NCBI GenBank assembly: GCA_023436495.1
Contig: JAEZIT010000030.1
Coordinates: 1 to 20,327, forward strand
Origin: Acidobacteriota bacterium
Lineage (GTDB): Bacteria > Acidobacteriota > Blastocatellia > Pyrinomonadales > Pyrinomonadaceae
Direction of reading: 5' to 3'
Length of the DNA: 20,327 nucleotides
In this document: piece after piece, positions 7,077 to 15,364 of the stretch
Position numbering within the stretch: the stretch's first letter is position 1
Layout: each line of letters opens with the position of its first letter
Notes under the pieces: generated by a model
What the model saw: only the letters and a program-made list of their open reading frames with translations
The model's database searches: none
What the model was told of the DNA's origin: nothing
Translations under genes and position numbers: made by a program

Positions 7077-7269
7077 ATAGTAAAATCTATGGGACGCGAA
7101 GACGCTAGAGATGTAGCCACGTAAAAGCGCGAAAGAATAGATAAGCGAAAGAATTTGTCCGCGCGACAAGAAAGAAGAAAATACAGGAATTAAAACCACA
7201 GAAGATACGGATGAGGACAGTGAAGGGCTAAGAAACCGAAAGGCGAAGACATTGAAAGAGCGGAAAGAG

Positions 7270-8583
7270 ATGCGAAAGTTTCGGGTGGGATTAGGAGTAT
7301 GCGGCGGGATCGCGGCTTATAAGGCGGTTGAGGTGATGCGGCTGCTGCAGAAGGCTGGGTGCGAGGTGTCGGTGGCGATGACGCGGCATGCGACGGAGTT
7401 CGTGACGCCGCTGACGTTTCGGGCATTGGCGGACGGGCCGGTGCTGGTGGACGATTATGCTCCGGACAATCCGGACCCGATCGCGCATGTGAATTTTTCG
7501 CAGACGATAGACCTTTTCCTGGTCGTGCCGGCGACGGCGAACACGATAGCGAAATTTGCGAACGGCATCGCGGACGATTTTCTGAGTTCGACATACCTGG
7601 CGTGTACGGCGCCCGTGATGATCGCCCCGGCAATGAACACGACGATGTGGGACCAGCCGGCGACGCAGCGGAATATCGAGCGATTGATCGACGACGGCGT
7701 GCGGTTCGTGCAGCCGATCGCCGGCGAGCTGGCGTGCAAGACGGTCGGGACCGGGAAGCTCGAAGACGTGGAGAATATCGTCGCGCAGGCGGTCGAGGTT
7801 TTAACCGCAGAGACGCAGAGACGCGGAGATGCAAAGGCGGTGTCAGCCACGAACGAACGCGAAACAGCACGAACTAAAATAGGTCCGGGGTCCGCGGCCG
7901 CTGAACAGCATTCGCAGGATATGGCGGGTGAAAGGCTGCTGATCACTGTCGGGGGAACCCGGGAGCCGATCGATCCGGTACGGTTCATTTCGAATCATTC
8001 ATCGGGCAAGATGGGATTTGCGTTGGCGGAAGCGGCGCGCGAGCGCGGTGCAGAGGTGACGGCGGTCGCGGGCGTGACGACGGTGAAGCCGCCCGAGGGG
8101 ATCGAGGTAGTAAAGGCGCTGTCGGCGGCGGAGATGCATGCCGCGGTGATGGAACGTTTGAGCGATGCGACGGTCTTTGTCGGTGCCGCGGCGGTCGCGG
8201 ATTATGCTCCGGCGGAGACGGCCAACGCGAAGATAAAAAAGGACGGAATTGAATCGCTGACGCTGGACCTGACGCGCACGAAGGACATTTTGTCGGACGT
8301 TTCGGACAAACGTCAGAACGGTATGCTGCTGGTCGGGTTTGCGGCGGAAACGAACGACGTTGTGAAATACGCGCGTTCGAAATTGGAGAAGAAAAAGCTC
8401 GACCTCGTGGTGGCGAACGATATTACGAAGGAAGGCGCGGGATTCGATACCGATACGAACATCGCTACGATATTGACGCGCGGCAGCGACGACGCGACGG
8501 AATTGCCGCTGATGTCGAAACGCGAGATGGCGGACAGGATATTGGACGAGGTCGTAAGGTTAAGGCGGCGGAAACAGGGATGA
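7270..8583 (+). CDS. coaBC: bifunctional phosphopantothenoylcysteine decarboxylase / phosphopantothenate-cysteine ligase
   Basis: Carries out two successive steps of coenzyme A synthesis: ligation of cysteine to 4'-phosphopantothenate (CoaB) and FMN-dependent decarboxylation (CoaC). From the ATG at 7270 the protein has 437 residues; a TTG at 7252 would add six. The CoaC half shows GGIAAYK (12-18), the catalytic histidine in IAHVNFS (73), PAMNTTMW (120-127) and the active-site cysteine in ELACKT (156). The CoaB half shows GGTREPID, NHSSGKMG (242-249), AAVADY (307-312) and KIKK (321-324). The linker, about residues 178-217, is polar, lacks homology, and is encoded by repeat-like DNA (7795-7880). 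The stop overlaps the next start as ATGA. Function is secure; only the linker is odd. Confidence 0.95.
   Translation: MRKFRVGLGVCGGIAAYKAVEVMRLLQKAGCEVSVAMTRHATEFVTPLTFRALADGPVLVDDYAPDNPDPIAHVNFSQTIDLFLVVPATANTIAKFANGIADDFLSSTYLACTAPVMIAPAMNTTMWDQPATQRNIERLIDDGVRFVQPIAGELACKTVGTGKLEDVENIVAQAVEVLTAETQRRGDAKAVSATNERETARTKIGPGSAAAEQHSQDMAGERLLITVGGTREPIDPVRFISNHSSGKMGFALAEAARERGAEVTAVAGVTTVKPPEGIEVVKALSAAEMHAAVMERLSDATVFVGAAAVADYAPAETANAKIKKDGIESLTLDLTRTKDILSDVSDKRQNGMLLVGFAAETNDVVKYARSKLEKKKLDLVVANDITKEGAGFDTDTNIATILTRGSDDATELPLMSKREMADRILDEVVRLRRRKQG
7795..7880 (+). repeat. intergenic-type repeat translated within coaBC linker
   Basis: Two motifs lie side by side inside the coding sequence: an AACCGCAGAGACGCAGAG-type motif (7795-7836) and a CACGAACGAACGCGAAACAG-type motif (7847-7880). 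The same pair, in the same order and orientation, fills the gap before the asparaginase gene (9574-9643), with GAGGTTTTAACCGCA identical at 7795-7809 and 9574-9588. Within coaBC the stretch is in frame and stop-free, encoding about 28 residues of the interdomain linker. Confidence 0.65.
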
Positions 8584-9521
8584 GTTTTGAAGGTGAAAAG
8601 GAAAGTTTGATCGCGGACGTTCGCGAGCACCTGCTGTATATGCAGGAGCTCGGGGTTGGCGCGATCGACGCTGATCTGCCGGAAATTCTGCGTGTTGCCA
8701 AACCGGCGAGCGCTCCGGCGCAGGCAACGAAGGCTGAGCCGATCGAGCGTTTTGTCCCGAAGGAAGTTCCGCGTGTGCAGCCGGCGGAAGAACCGCGCGG
8801 CGGGGCCCGGTCGAGATTGTCGAGCCTGCCGACGCTCGGGAAACGCGAACCCGCATTAAGATCGGTATTGCATGCGGAAGCCGAAGTGAAAATTCCGGAG
8901 AAGAAAATTGTGGCAAAACAAGAAGTGGCGAAGGAGCCGTTTGCGGACCGGACTGCCGGCCTGCCCGAATCGGATGAGACGATCGAGCAGATAAGGCTCG
9001 ACATAGGAAATTGCACGCGGTGCCCGCTGCATCAGGGACGGACACAGATCGTGCATACGACCGGGAATTTTCAGGCGGACCTGATGTTCATCGGCGAAGC
9101 GCCGGGAGCAGACGAGGACGAGCAAGGCTTTCCGTTCGTCGGGCGCGCCGGGCAATTGCTGACGAAGATAATCGAGGGCATCGGTTTCAAACGCGAGGAC
9201 GTTGTGATAGGCAACATCAACCGCTGCAGGCCGCCGGGGAACAGGGCTCCGACGCTGCCGGAGGCGGAGACGTGTAAGCCGTTTTTGCTGCGCGAGATAG
9301 CGGTCGTGCGGCCGCGCGTGATCGTGGTGCTCGGGAATACGGCGACGCAGAACCTTCTGAATACGAAGGTCGGGATATCGCGGCTGCGCGGCGAATTTCA
9401 GGATTATTTCGGCGTGAAGGTCATGCCGACGTTCCATCCGGCTTACCTGCTTCGCGACCCGAACAAGAAACGCGAGGTTTGGGAAGATATGAAAAAGGTA
9501 AGGGATTATTTGGCGGGGTGA
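8580..9521 (+). CDS. uracil-DNA glycosylase, family 4
   Basis: Removes uracil from DNA arising from cytosine deamination. This 313-residue protein has the family 4 catalytic domain from about 135 on. Iron-sulfur cluster cysteines are C145 and C148 (CTRCPL), C216 (NINRCRPPGNR) and C232 (EAETCKPF). Active-site motifs are GEAPGADEDEQGFPFVG (172-188) and HPAYLLR (287-293). Residues 1-135 are an extra N-terminal region: a predicted helical start (EKESLIADVREHLLYMQELG) followed by an Ala/Pro/Lys/Glu-rich, probably disordered tether; family 4 enzymes are usually near 200 residues. It begins with an ATGA overlap with coaBC, so the two are coupled. The N-terminus was chosen because it is the overlap ATG and the next in-frame ATG (8641) would cut the helix. 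Confidence 0.93.
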   Translation: MSFEGEKESLIADVREHLLYMQELGVGAIDADLPEILRVAKPASAPAQATKAEPIERFVPKEVPRVQPAEEPRGGARSRLSSLPTLGKREPALRSVLHAEAEVKIPEKKIVAKQEVAKEPFADRTAGLPESDETIEQIRLDIGNCTRCPLHQGRTQIVHTTGNFQADLMFIGEAPGADEDEQGFPFVGRAGQLLTKIIEGIGFKREDVVIGNINRCRPPGNRAPTLPEAETCKPFLLREIAVVRPRVIVVLGNTATQNLLNTKVGISRLRGEFQDYFGVKVMPTFHPAYLLRDPNKKREVWEDMKKVRDYLAG

Positions 9522-9656
9522 GTGTATACAGTCTAACGAGTCTGTTGAGTCGACGGACGATCTTTGCGGTAAAGAGGTTTTAACCGCAAAGGACGCGGAG
9601 GGAAGACAGATATCCACGAAAAAAGAAAGAAGCACGAAAGAAGACTGAGAAACAAG
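9522..9656. repeat. intergenic gap filled by two repeat motifs
   Basis: The gap between the glycosylase and asparaginase genes contains an AACCGCAAAGGACGCGGAG motif (within 9574-9600) and a CCACGAAAAAAGAAAGAAGC motif (9614-9643). Both match motifs found inside coaBC at 7795-7880 in the same order. I see no clear promoter, so the downstream genes may be read from upstream or from a start hidden in the repeats. Confidence 0.55.
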
Positions 9657-10709
9657 ATGAAGAAGATCATAGCGCTTTTGTTGGTATTGACGTTTTGGGC
9701 GGCGCCGGTTTTGGGGCAGAAGGGTTCGTTTTCCGAGATCAAACAGCTTCAGGGGCCGCAGAATCCGCGGCTGGGGTTCGTAATACACGGCGGAGCAGGC
9801 GTGATCAGGAAAGGATCTCTGACGCCGGAGCGGGAGAAGGAATACCGGGCAAAGCTCGAGGAAGCGTTGTTGGCCGGGTATAAGGCTCTGCAGGCGGGGA
9901 AGACGAGCCTGTACGCGGTGGAGATCGCGATCAGGATATTGGAAGATTCGCCGCTGTTCAATGCCGGAAAGGGCGCGGTTTTCACGGCGGACGGCAAGAA
10001 CGAACTGGATTCGTCGATCATGGACGGAAAGACGCTGGCGGCAGGAGCGGCGGCGGGGCTGCATCACGTAAAGAATCCGATAACTCTTGCCCGCGCGATC
10101 ATGGAAAGATCGCCGCACGTCATGATGACCGGCGAAGGCGCCGAGAAATTTGCGAAGGAACAGAATATCGAGCTGGTCGATGAGAAGTATTTCTGGACTC
10201 AGCCGCGTTGGGACGCGCTGCAGCGGATATTGAAAGAAGAAAAGGAAAAAGCGGCTCCGGAAAAGAAGGTGAGCCTGGCGGCGGAAGAGCCGGCGAACAA
10301 ATTCGGGACGGTCGGAGCGATCGCGCTGGACAAGGACGGAAATTTGGCGGCGGGGACTTCGACAGGCGGAATGACGAACAAGAAATACGGCCGCGTCGGC
10401 GATGCTCCGATCATCGGGGCGGGAACGTACGCGAATAACGACACGTGCGCGGTGTCGGCGACGGGCTGGGGCGAATTTTTCATACGGCTGGGCGTTGCGC
10501 GGGACATTTCGGCGATGATGGAATACAGGGCTCTGCCGGTGCAGCAGGCGGCGGACGCTGTGATGGGCAAGGTCGGGAAACTCGGCGGCGACGGCGGCGT
10601 GATCGCGATGGACAAATTCGGGAATATCGGCATTTCGTTCAATTCGGAAGGGATGTACCGCGCATATATCAATTCGGACGGCAAACCTGTCGTAGAGATC
10701 TATAAATAA
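9657..10709 (+). CDS. exported isoaspartyl peptidase / L-asparaginase (Ntn hydrolase)
   Basis: A plant-type asparaginase of the N-terminal nucleophile class that hydrolyses isoaspartyl dipeptides and asparagine. The 350-residue precursor has a clear signal peptide (KK, hydrophobic 4-18, cleavage likely near VLG-QK at 20/21), so it acts in the periplasm. HGGAG (44-48) lies at the start of the alpha part. Autocleavage should occur before T218 in KFGTVGAIALD, freeing that threonine as nucleophile; a charged linker (about 193-214) precedes it as in the family. TSTGG, GRVGDAPIIGAGTYA (246-259) and the ATGWGE segment (268-273) are also conserved. Its TAA stop shares one base with the cinA ATG. The exported form suggests a role in scavenging peptides or repairing damaged secreted proteins. 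Confidence 0.93.
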   Translation: MKKIIALLLVLTFWAAPVLGQKGSFSEIKQLQGPQNPRLGFVIHGGAGVIRKGSLTPEREKEYRAKLEEALLAGYKALQAGKTSLYAVEIAIRILEDSPLFNAGKGAVFTADGKNELDSSIMDGKTLAAGAAAGLHHVKNPITLARAIMERSPHVMMTGEGAEKFAKEQNIELVDEKYFWTQPRWDALQRILKEEKEKAAPEKKVSLAAEEPANKFGTVGAIALDKDGNLAAGTSTGGMTNKKYGRVGDAPIIGAGTYANNDTCAVSATGWGEFFIRLGVARDISAMMEYRALPVQQAADAVMGKVGKLGGDGGVIAMDKFGNIGISFNSEGMYRAYINSDGKPVVEIYK

Positions 10710-11959
10710 TGCTCGACGCTGAAATTATCGCAATCGGATCGGAGCTGCTGACGCCGGACCGTTCGGACACGAACAGCCTTTGGATAACGGGAAAGCTGAA
10801 CGAGATCGGGATCGACGTTAAGCTGAAGACGATCGTCGGCGATGACGAATTGCGGCTGGAAGAGGCGATCAGCGACGCTTTGAAGCGTTCGGACGTGGTG
10901 ATCACGACGGGCGGTTTGGGGCCGACGGACGACGACATCACGCGGCAGATGGCGGCGAATGCCGCGGGGCGCGAGCTGGAATATCACGACGAGCTCGAAG
11001 CGATGCTTCGAGAGCGTTTTCGGCATTGGGGCAAGGAGATGCCCGAGATAAACAAGCGGCAGGCATGGGTTTTGAAGGGCGCCGAGGTGATCCCGAACCC
11101 GAACGGATCGGCGGCGGGAATGCTGCTGGAAGAAGACGGGAAATTCCTGATCGTGCTGCCGGGGCCGCCGAGGGAAAATCAGCCGATGTTCGAAGCGAGC
11201 GTTTTCGAGCGGCTGAAGGCGCGTGCGGGAAATGTTTTTGTAAAACGCCAGATAATGCGCGTTTCGGGCTTGGGCGAATCGGCGGTGGACGAGGCGATCG
11301 CGCCGATCTACCGGGAATTTAAAGACGTCCAGACGTCTATCCTCTTTAACAAGACCGAGATAGAGATCCAGTTGACGGCGAAATCGGCTTCGGAGGCGGA
11401 GGCGGACAGGCTGCTGGCGGAACTGTCGGAGAAGATCGCGGAAAAGCTCGGCGTGGCGGTATTTGCGCAGTCGGGCGAGCTGATGGAAGAGGTCGTGGGG
11501 CGGATGCTGACGGAGCGCGGCCAGACGCTTGCGACGGCGGAGAGCTGTACGGGCGGGCTGATCGGCGAGCGGCTGACGGAGATTGCGGGTTCGTCGAAGT
11601 ATTTTATGGAGGGCATAATCAGCTATTCGAACGACGCGAAAATGCGTACGCTGAATGTGCCTAAAGAAATTCTGAAACAATTCGGCGCCGTTAGTCATCA
11701 AACAGCCGAGGCAATGGCCAAGGGCGTTCGCGAGCGTGCCGATACGGACCATGGAATTTCGGTCACGGGCGTTGCCGGGCCGGACGGCGGGTCGGAAGAA
11801 AAGCCGGTCGGGACGGTCTTTATAGGTTACGCGAGCCGCGACGAGGTCAAATCGATAAAATTGATGCTGCCGGGCGACCGTTATTTGATCCGCTGGCGAT
11901 CGAGCCAGGCGGCGCTGGATTATCTGCGAAGGCAGATGCTGAAGGCGGCGAAGCAGTAG
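10709..11959 (+). CDS. cinA: CinA family protein (nicotinamide nucleotide amidase / ADP-ribose pyrophosphatase)
   Basis: A full-length 416-residue CinA. The N-terminal MoeA/MogA-like domain (COG1058) shows AIGSELL (8-14), TTGGLGPTDDDIT (66-78) and LPGPPRENQPMF (150-161); in studied homologues it hydrolyses ADP-ribose. The C-terminal domain carries AESCTGG (277-283) with the catalytic serine S279, and VTGVAGPDGG (352-361); in homologues this deamidates NMN to NaMN for pyridine nucleotide recycling. The start codon shares a base with the upstream stop (TAATG), implying translational coupling to the asparaginase gene. The name comes from competence induction in other bacteria; no competence role is implied here. 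Confidence 0.94.
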   Translation: MLDAEIIAIGSELLTPDRSDTNSLWITGKLNEIGIDVKLKTIVGDDELRLEEAISDALKRSDVVITTGGLGPTDDDITRQMAANAAGRELEYHDELEAMLRERFRHWGKEMPEINKRQAWVLKGAEVIPNPNGSAAGMLLEEDGKFLIVLPGPPRENQPMFEASVFERLKARAGNVFVKRQIMRVSGLGESAVDEAIAPIYREFKDVQTSILFNKTEIEIQLTAKSASEAEADRLLAELSEKIAEKLGVAVFAQSGELMEEVVGRMLTERGQTLATAESCTGGLIGERLTEIAGSSKYFMEGIISYSNDAKMRTLNVPKEILKQFGAVSHQTAEAMAKGVRERADTDHGISVTGVAGPDGGSEEKPVGTVFIGYASRDEVKSIKLMLPGDRYLIRWRSSQAALDYLRRQMLKAAKQ

Positions 11960-11967
11960 TAGTTATC

Positions 11968-12678
11968 TTGAGTATCATCAGCCGTTTAAAGGAATTTGGG
12001 AGCCTGACGCCGATAGCGGCCGTGACGACGTTCTTGCCGTTCGCGGGCAGTTTTGCGCTGATAATGGTGGCGTACCCGTTGGGTTATTGGCTGCGGGAGA
12101 ATTGGGAGATCGGCACGGTCCTGTTCCTTGCGGGCGTATTCGTGTTTTGCGGGCTGGCGCTGCTGCCGACGAACGTTATCGGCGTGGTCAGCGGATGGTC
12201 GTTCAGTTTTGGATTGGGGCTTTTCGTACTGATGTGCGGAATTTTGGGCGCGGCGCTGGTCTCATACGTGATCCACAGGCGGTTGACCGGGAACAAGGTC
12301 GAGAACCTGACAGAAATGCACCCGCGGGCGCGGGCGGTGTACAACGCGTTGCTTCAGGAGAGCGTTTGGCGGACGACGCTTGTTATCTTTTTGCTGCGCG
12401 CGTCGGTGATAACACCGTTCGCATTTACCAATTTCGTGATGGCGGCGGCACGCGTGCAGGTCGGTTCGTATGTGGCGGGGACATTCCTGGGAATGCTGCC
12501 GCGGTCGGCGGCGGTCGTGCTGCTTGGGTCGGGATTGTCTGACCTTTCGCTGGAAAATACTCAGAATTTGAGTACAATGATCCCGGCCGTCATAGCCCTG
12601 ATCGCCTCGGTGATCGTGATCGGCCGCGTCAGCAAGCACGCGCTGGACCGTGTGACGAATGAAACGCCCGCGTCATAA
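11968..12678 (+). CDS. TVP38/TMEM64 (VTT domain) membrane protein
   Basis: A 236-residue polytopic inner-membrane protein of the VTT/DedA-like superfamily, members of which are linked to lipid scrambling and membrane homeostasis. Hydrophobic segments are visible at about 15-38, 48-70, 75-100, 130-155, 163-190 and 206-225. The family signature region is LLPTNVIGVVSGWSFSFGLG (66-85), which matches the usual P-x-G-x-x-x-G-x-x-x-G pattern loosely, and a later FLLRASVITPFAFTNFVMAA segment. The start is a TTG at 11968, eight bases after cinA; the first ATG (12064) would remove the first membrane helix, so TTG is preferred although no ribosome site is visible. Precise function unknown. Confidence 0.78.
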   Translation: MSIISRLKEFGSLTPIAAVTTFLPFAGSFALIMVAYPLGYWLRENWEIGTVLFLAGVFVFCGLALLPTNVIGVVSGWSFSFGLGLFVLMCGILGAALVSYVIHRRLTGNKVENLTEMHPRARAVYNALLQESVWRTTLVIFLLRASVITPFAFTNFVMAAARVQVGSYVAGTFLGMLPRSAAVVLLGSGLSDLSLENTQNLSTMIPAVIALIASVIVIGRVSKHALDRVTNETPAS

Positions 12679-12884
12679 CGCCTGAAGGCCGTAAGGACAA
12701 AAGGTTTATCGCCCTGAAATACTGAAAAAATATTTGCTTTTTTAAGCTATTAGGATAAAAATTACAGAGGTGCTGTGCCCGAGCGCCGCCGCAAGCGTCC
12801 ATTTTTTGAAACTTTGCCTCAACGGCGGCGTGTAGAAAGTTCAGTAATCGCATTAATCGGCAGCTCAACAGTAAGTACAAAAAT
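12679..12884. promoter_or_regulatory. leader region of the secretin gene cluster
   Basis: This 206-base gap separates the TVP38 gene from the secretin gene and is the likely promoter of the pilin-type cluster. An AT-rich block at 12721-12765 has TTGCTT (12734-12739) and TAAAAA (12756-12761) at 16-base spacing, a weak sigma-70 match. Downstream, CGCCGCCG (12784-12791) and CGGCGGCG (12823-12830) can pair perfectly around a 31-base loop, which would place a GC-rich hairpin in the mRNA leader about 55 bases before the start codon. Confidence 0.35.
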
Positions 12885-15350
12885 ATGAAAAACTCAGCTA
12901 CTTTGCGTATTTCGCTCAGCCTTTTCCTGATCATCACATTGCTCTCACCGGCCGCAGTCCTCGCACGCGGCGACGGCAAGAAGCATTTCAAGGAAGGCAT
13001 GAAGCACGAAGCGGCGGAGGTCTGGGACAAGGCGGCGGAGGAATTCGCCCTGGCCGTCGCGGACAATCCGAAGAACCCCGAATACCGCCTGCACCTGCAG
13101 CGTGCGCTTTTCCAGGCGTCGCAGATGTACATAAGGCGCGGGACCGCGGCCGCAAAGGAGAAAGATTACGTAGGCGGTTATAACGCGTTCCGAAAGGCGT
13201 ACGCGTTCGATCCGACGAACGAGCTGGCGAAATCGGAAATGGACCGTATGGTGCGCCTTCAGACCGAATCGAAGAAGGAAGGCACGGACGGCAAGGAAAA
13301 TACTTCGGACGTAAAGCTGGTCCAGACGTCGTACGCGACGCCGAACGCTCCGCGCGATATCCCGATGCCGCCGCAGCTTGAAAAACTTCAGGACCTGTCA
13401 TTCCCGACGGGCGGCGACCTGCAGCAGGTCATCAAGGACCTTGCGCGGACGCTGGAGCTGAACGTGCTGTTCGACACGGAATCGAGGCTCGATCAGAGAA
13501 AGGTAAAGATCGAACTAAAAGGTGTGACGGCGGCGAAGGCACTTGATTACATCTTCCTGCAGGAGAACCTTTTCTTTCAGAGAGTTGGGCCGCGGACGAT
13601 CCTGGTCGCTTCGGGAAACAGGCGAACGAATTTCCAGCAGCTGGTTCTGAGGACGTTCTATCTTGCGAACGCTAATCCGAAGGACGTTCAGGAGCTGATC
13701 CGCGCTGCCATTCCGGTACAGCCGGGACGTGCGCAGACGACGGTTTTGAAGGACGATGCGACGAACAGCATCACGGTCCGCGATACGGAAGAGAATATTA
13801 AACTGATCGGCAAACTGATCTCGTCGCTGGACAAGGACCGCGCGGAGGTCGTGATGGACGTCGCGATCTACGAGGTGAACAAGAGCGACCTGCTGCAATT
13901 GGGCAACCAATTGGGCACGCGGGCGGACCTGGAGAATTTCGGCGGAACGACGCGCGGCGTGGTGACCGGACGCACGGATCACGGGCTGAACCTGTTCAGG
14001 GATGCCGCAGGTGCGTTGATACCGCAGAGCATGGGCGTCGGGCTGATATTGCCGGCCGCGAACCTGATCGCTTTTCAGAGCAAGGACAATACGAAGCTGC
14101 TGGCTTCGACGCAGATACACGCATTCAATAACGAAGATTCGTCCGCACGCATCGGACAGCGCGTTCCCGTTAAAACGGCTACGTTCCAGACGGGAAACAA
14201 CGTCGGCAGCGGAGGTATCGTTTCCGACGTGATCAATTACGAGCAGGTCGGCCTGACGCTGAAATTCAAACCGCTCGTTTTCCCGAACCAGGACGTTCAG
14301 GTGGCGATGGAGATCGAATCGAAGGACGTTGCGGGAGCGACGACGCTGCAGCCGATCTTTACGGAACGCACGATAAAGGGCACTGCCCGCGTGCAGAACA
14401 ACAAGACGCTGCTGCTGGCGAGCGTTGCGCAAGGTACGGAATCGCGCGGGCGTCAGGGTCTGCCGCTGCTGGGCCTGATCCCGATCCTGGGCCGCCTGTT
14501 CACGGCTCCGACGCGTGACAACCGACAGGTCGATATCGTGATCGCGGTGACGCCGCGTGTTATTCGCGCACCTTCGATCCTGCCGGAAGACGAGGTGGAA
14601 CGGCCGACGGGAAGCGTCGCGGTGCCGACAAGCGGTTCGCTCGAGGCAATGATCATCGAAGAGGAACGCGAAGAAATGCTCGCAGCGGCGAGACGCCTGC
14701 CGACGACGGCACAGGTACAGCTTCCGGACCAGAAAACGGATGCTCCGGCGTATGTGCGCACAAGCGCGGCGGAGAAACCGGCTGCGGAACCCGCGACCGA
14801 CACAGGGGCAGTTGCGTCATCGAATCCGGATGAGGCTGCTTTGAACCTGCGTCCAATAGATTCGGGCGTAAAGACGCTGCAGATCACGCCGACGTCGTTC
14901 ACAAATCCGATCGTGCCGGAAACGGCCGCTGCGGAGACCGTCGTTAGATCGACTTCGCCGACGGCGATTCTGGAGATGGCTTCGAGCCTGCCGGAAATGA
15001 AGAAGGGAGAGCGTACGAAGATCGCCGTGACGGTGAACAATTCGGCGCCGTTCCAATCGTCGGTGCTGGGCGTGAAATTCGACGGTGCAAAGCTGGCGGT
15101 CCGCAGTGTACAGCTCGGCGACGTGTTCGGAACTTCGCTGGCAAATACGGCAGTATCGCCGTTCCTGAACCAGAACGGAAAGATGTTCGTCTCGTTGGCG
15201 GTGCCGAGCGGTTCCGTGCAGGGCGGTTCGGGAATTCTCGCGTATATAGAGGTCGAGGCTCTGGCCGACACCAAACCGGAGATCGCATTCGAAAAGGACG
15301 TGCTGAACTTCCTGACCGCTGACGGCAAGAATTTCACAGTCAAATTTTGA
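12885..15350 (+). CDS. secretin (GspD/PilQ type) with C-terminal cohesin-like domain
   Basis: An outer-membrane secretin of 821 residues. It has a signal peptide (1-28, cleavage after VLA), a TPR-like helical region (about 33-125), a secretin/TonB short N-terminal domain (about 168-243), a NolW-type N domain (about 253-316), the secretin channel domain (about 385-562, with the hallmark GLPLLGLIPILGRLF at 525-539 and VDIVIAVTPRVI at 549-560), a low-complexity Ala/Pro linker (565-690), and a cohesin-like beta domain (about 695-821). No lipobox cysteine is present, so pilotin-dependent targeting would need a separate partner. It starts a cluster with two pseudopilins and a PilM-like gene, pointing to a type II secretion or type IV pilus-like machine. 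GspD or PilQ cannot be told apart here. Confidence 0.9.
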   Translation: MKNSATLRISLSLFLIITLLSPAAVLARGDGKKHFKEGMKHEAAEVWDKAAEEFALAVADNPKNPEYRLHLQRALFQASQMYIRRGTAAAKEKDYVGGYNAFRKAYAFDPTNELAKSEMDRMVRLQTESKKEGTDGKENTSDVKLVQTSYATPNAPRDIPMPPQLEKLQDLSFPTGGDLQQVIKDLARTLELNVLFDTESRLDQRKVKIELKGVTAAKALDYIFLQENLFFQRVGPRTILVASGNRRTNFQQLVLRTFYLANANPKDVQELIRAAIPVQPGRAQTTVLKDDATNSITVRDTEENIKLIGKLISSLDKDRAEVVMDVAIYEVNKSDLLQLGNQLGTRADLENFGGTTRGVVTGRTDHGLNLFRDAAGALIPQSMGVGLILPAANLIAFQSKDNTKLLASTQIHAFNNEDSSARIGQRVPVKTATFQTGNNVGSGGIVSDVINYEQVGLTLKFKPLVFPNQDVQVAMEIESKDVAGATTLQPIFTERTIKGTARVQNNKTLLLASVAQGTESRGRQGLPLLGLIPILGRLFTAPTRDNRQVDIVIAVTPRVIRAPSILPEDEVERPTGSVAVPTSGSLEAMIIEEEREEMLAAARRLPTTAQVQLPDQKTDAPAYVRTSAAEKPAAEPATDTGAVASSNPDEAALNLRPIDSGVKTLQITPTSFTNPIVPETAAAETVVRSTSPTAILEMASSLPEMKKGERTKIAVTVNNSAPFQSSVLGVKFDGAKLAVRSVQLGDVFGTSLANTAVSPFLNQNGKMFVSLAVPSGSVQGGSGILAYIEVEALADTKPEIAFEKDVLNFLTADGKNFTVKF

Positions 15351-15364
15351 TCGATAGAAAAGAG

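Larger units (their letters stand above)
6678..7269. other. repeat-rich intergenic region
   Basis: Nearly 600 bases separate the carotenoid fusion gene from coaBC. In order they hold a G-rich minisatellite (6708-6740), five small palindromes (6775-6927), a 16-bp tandem duplication (7045-7076), and an A/G-rich stretch (about 7140-7269) with a faint match to the AACCGCAGAGACGCAG repeat at about 7188-7215. A 72-codon minus-strand frame (6981-7199) crosses the duplication and has no recognisable domain. I see no gene I can support. Confidence 0.6.

Noticed and set aside
6981..7199. 72-codon minus-strand frame as a real small gene
   Set aside because: It crosses a 16-bp tandem duplication, has no domain and no ribosome site; kept only as a possible remnant.
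7190..7870. 226-codon minus-strand open frame
   Set aside because: Antisense to coaBC and translates the repeat as a low-complexity Pro/Arg/Ser protein.
8856..10118. 420-codon minus-strand open frame
   Set aside because: It lies antisense to the glycosylase and asparaginase genes, is very rich in Arg/Pro/His, and is explained by GC-rich codon use on the coding strand.
10700..11752. 350-codon minus-strand open frame
   Set aside because: Fully antisense to cinA, Arg-rich, with no recognisable motif.
13515..14432. 305-codon minus-strand open frame
   Set aside because: Antisense to the secretin gene, whose domains are complete on the plus strand.
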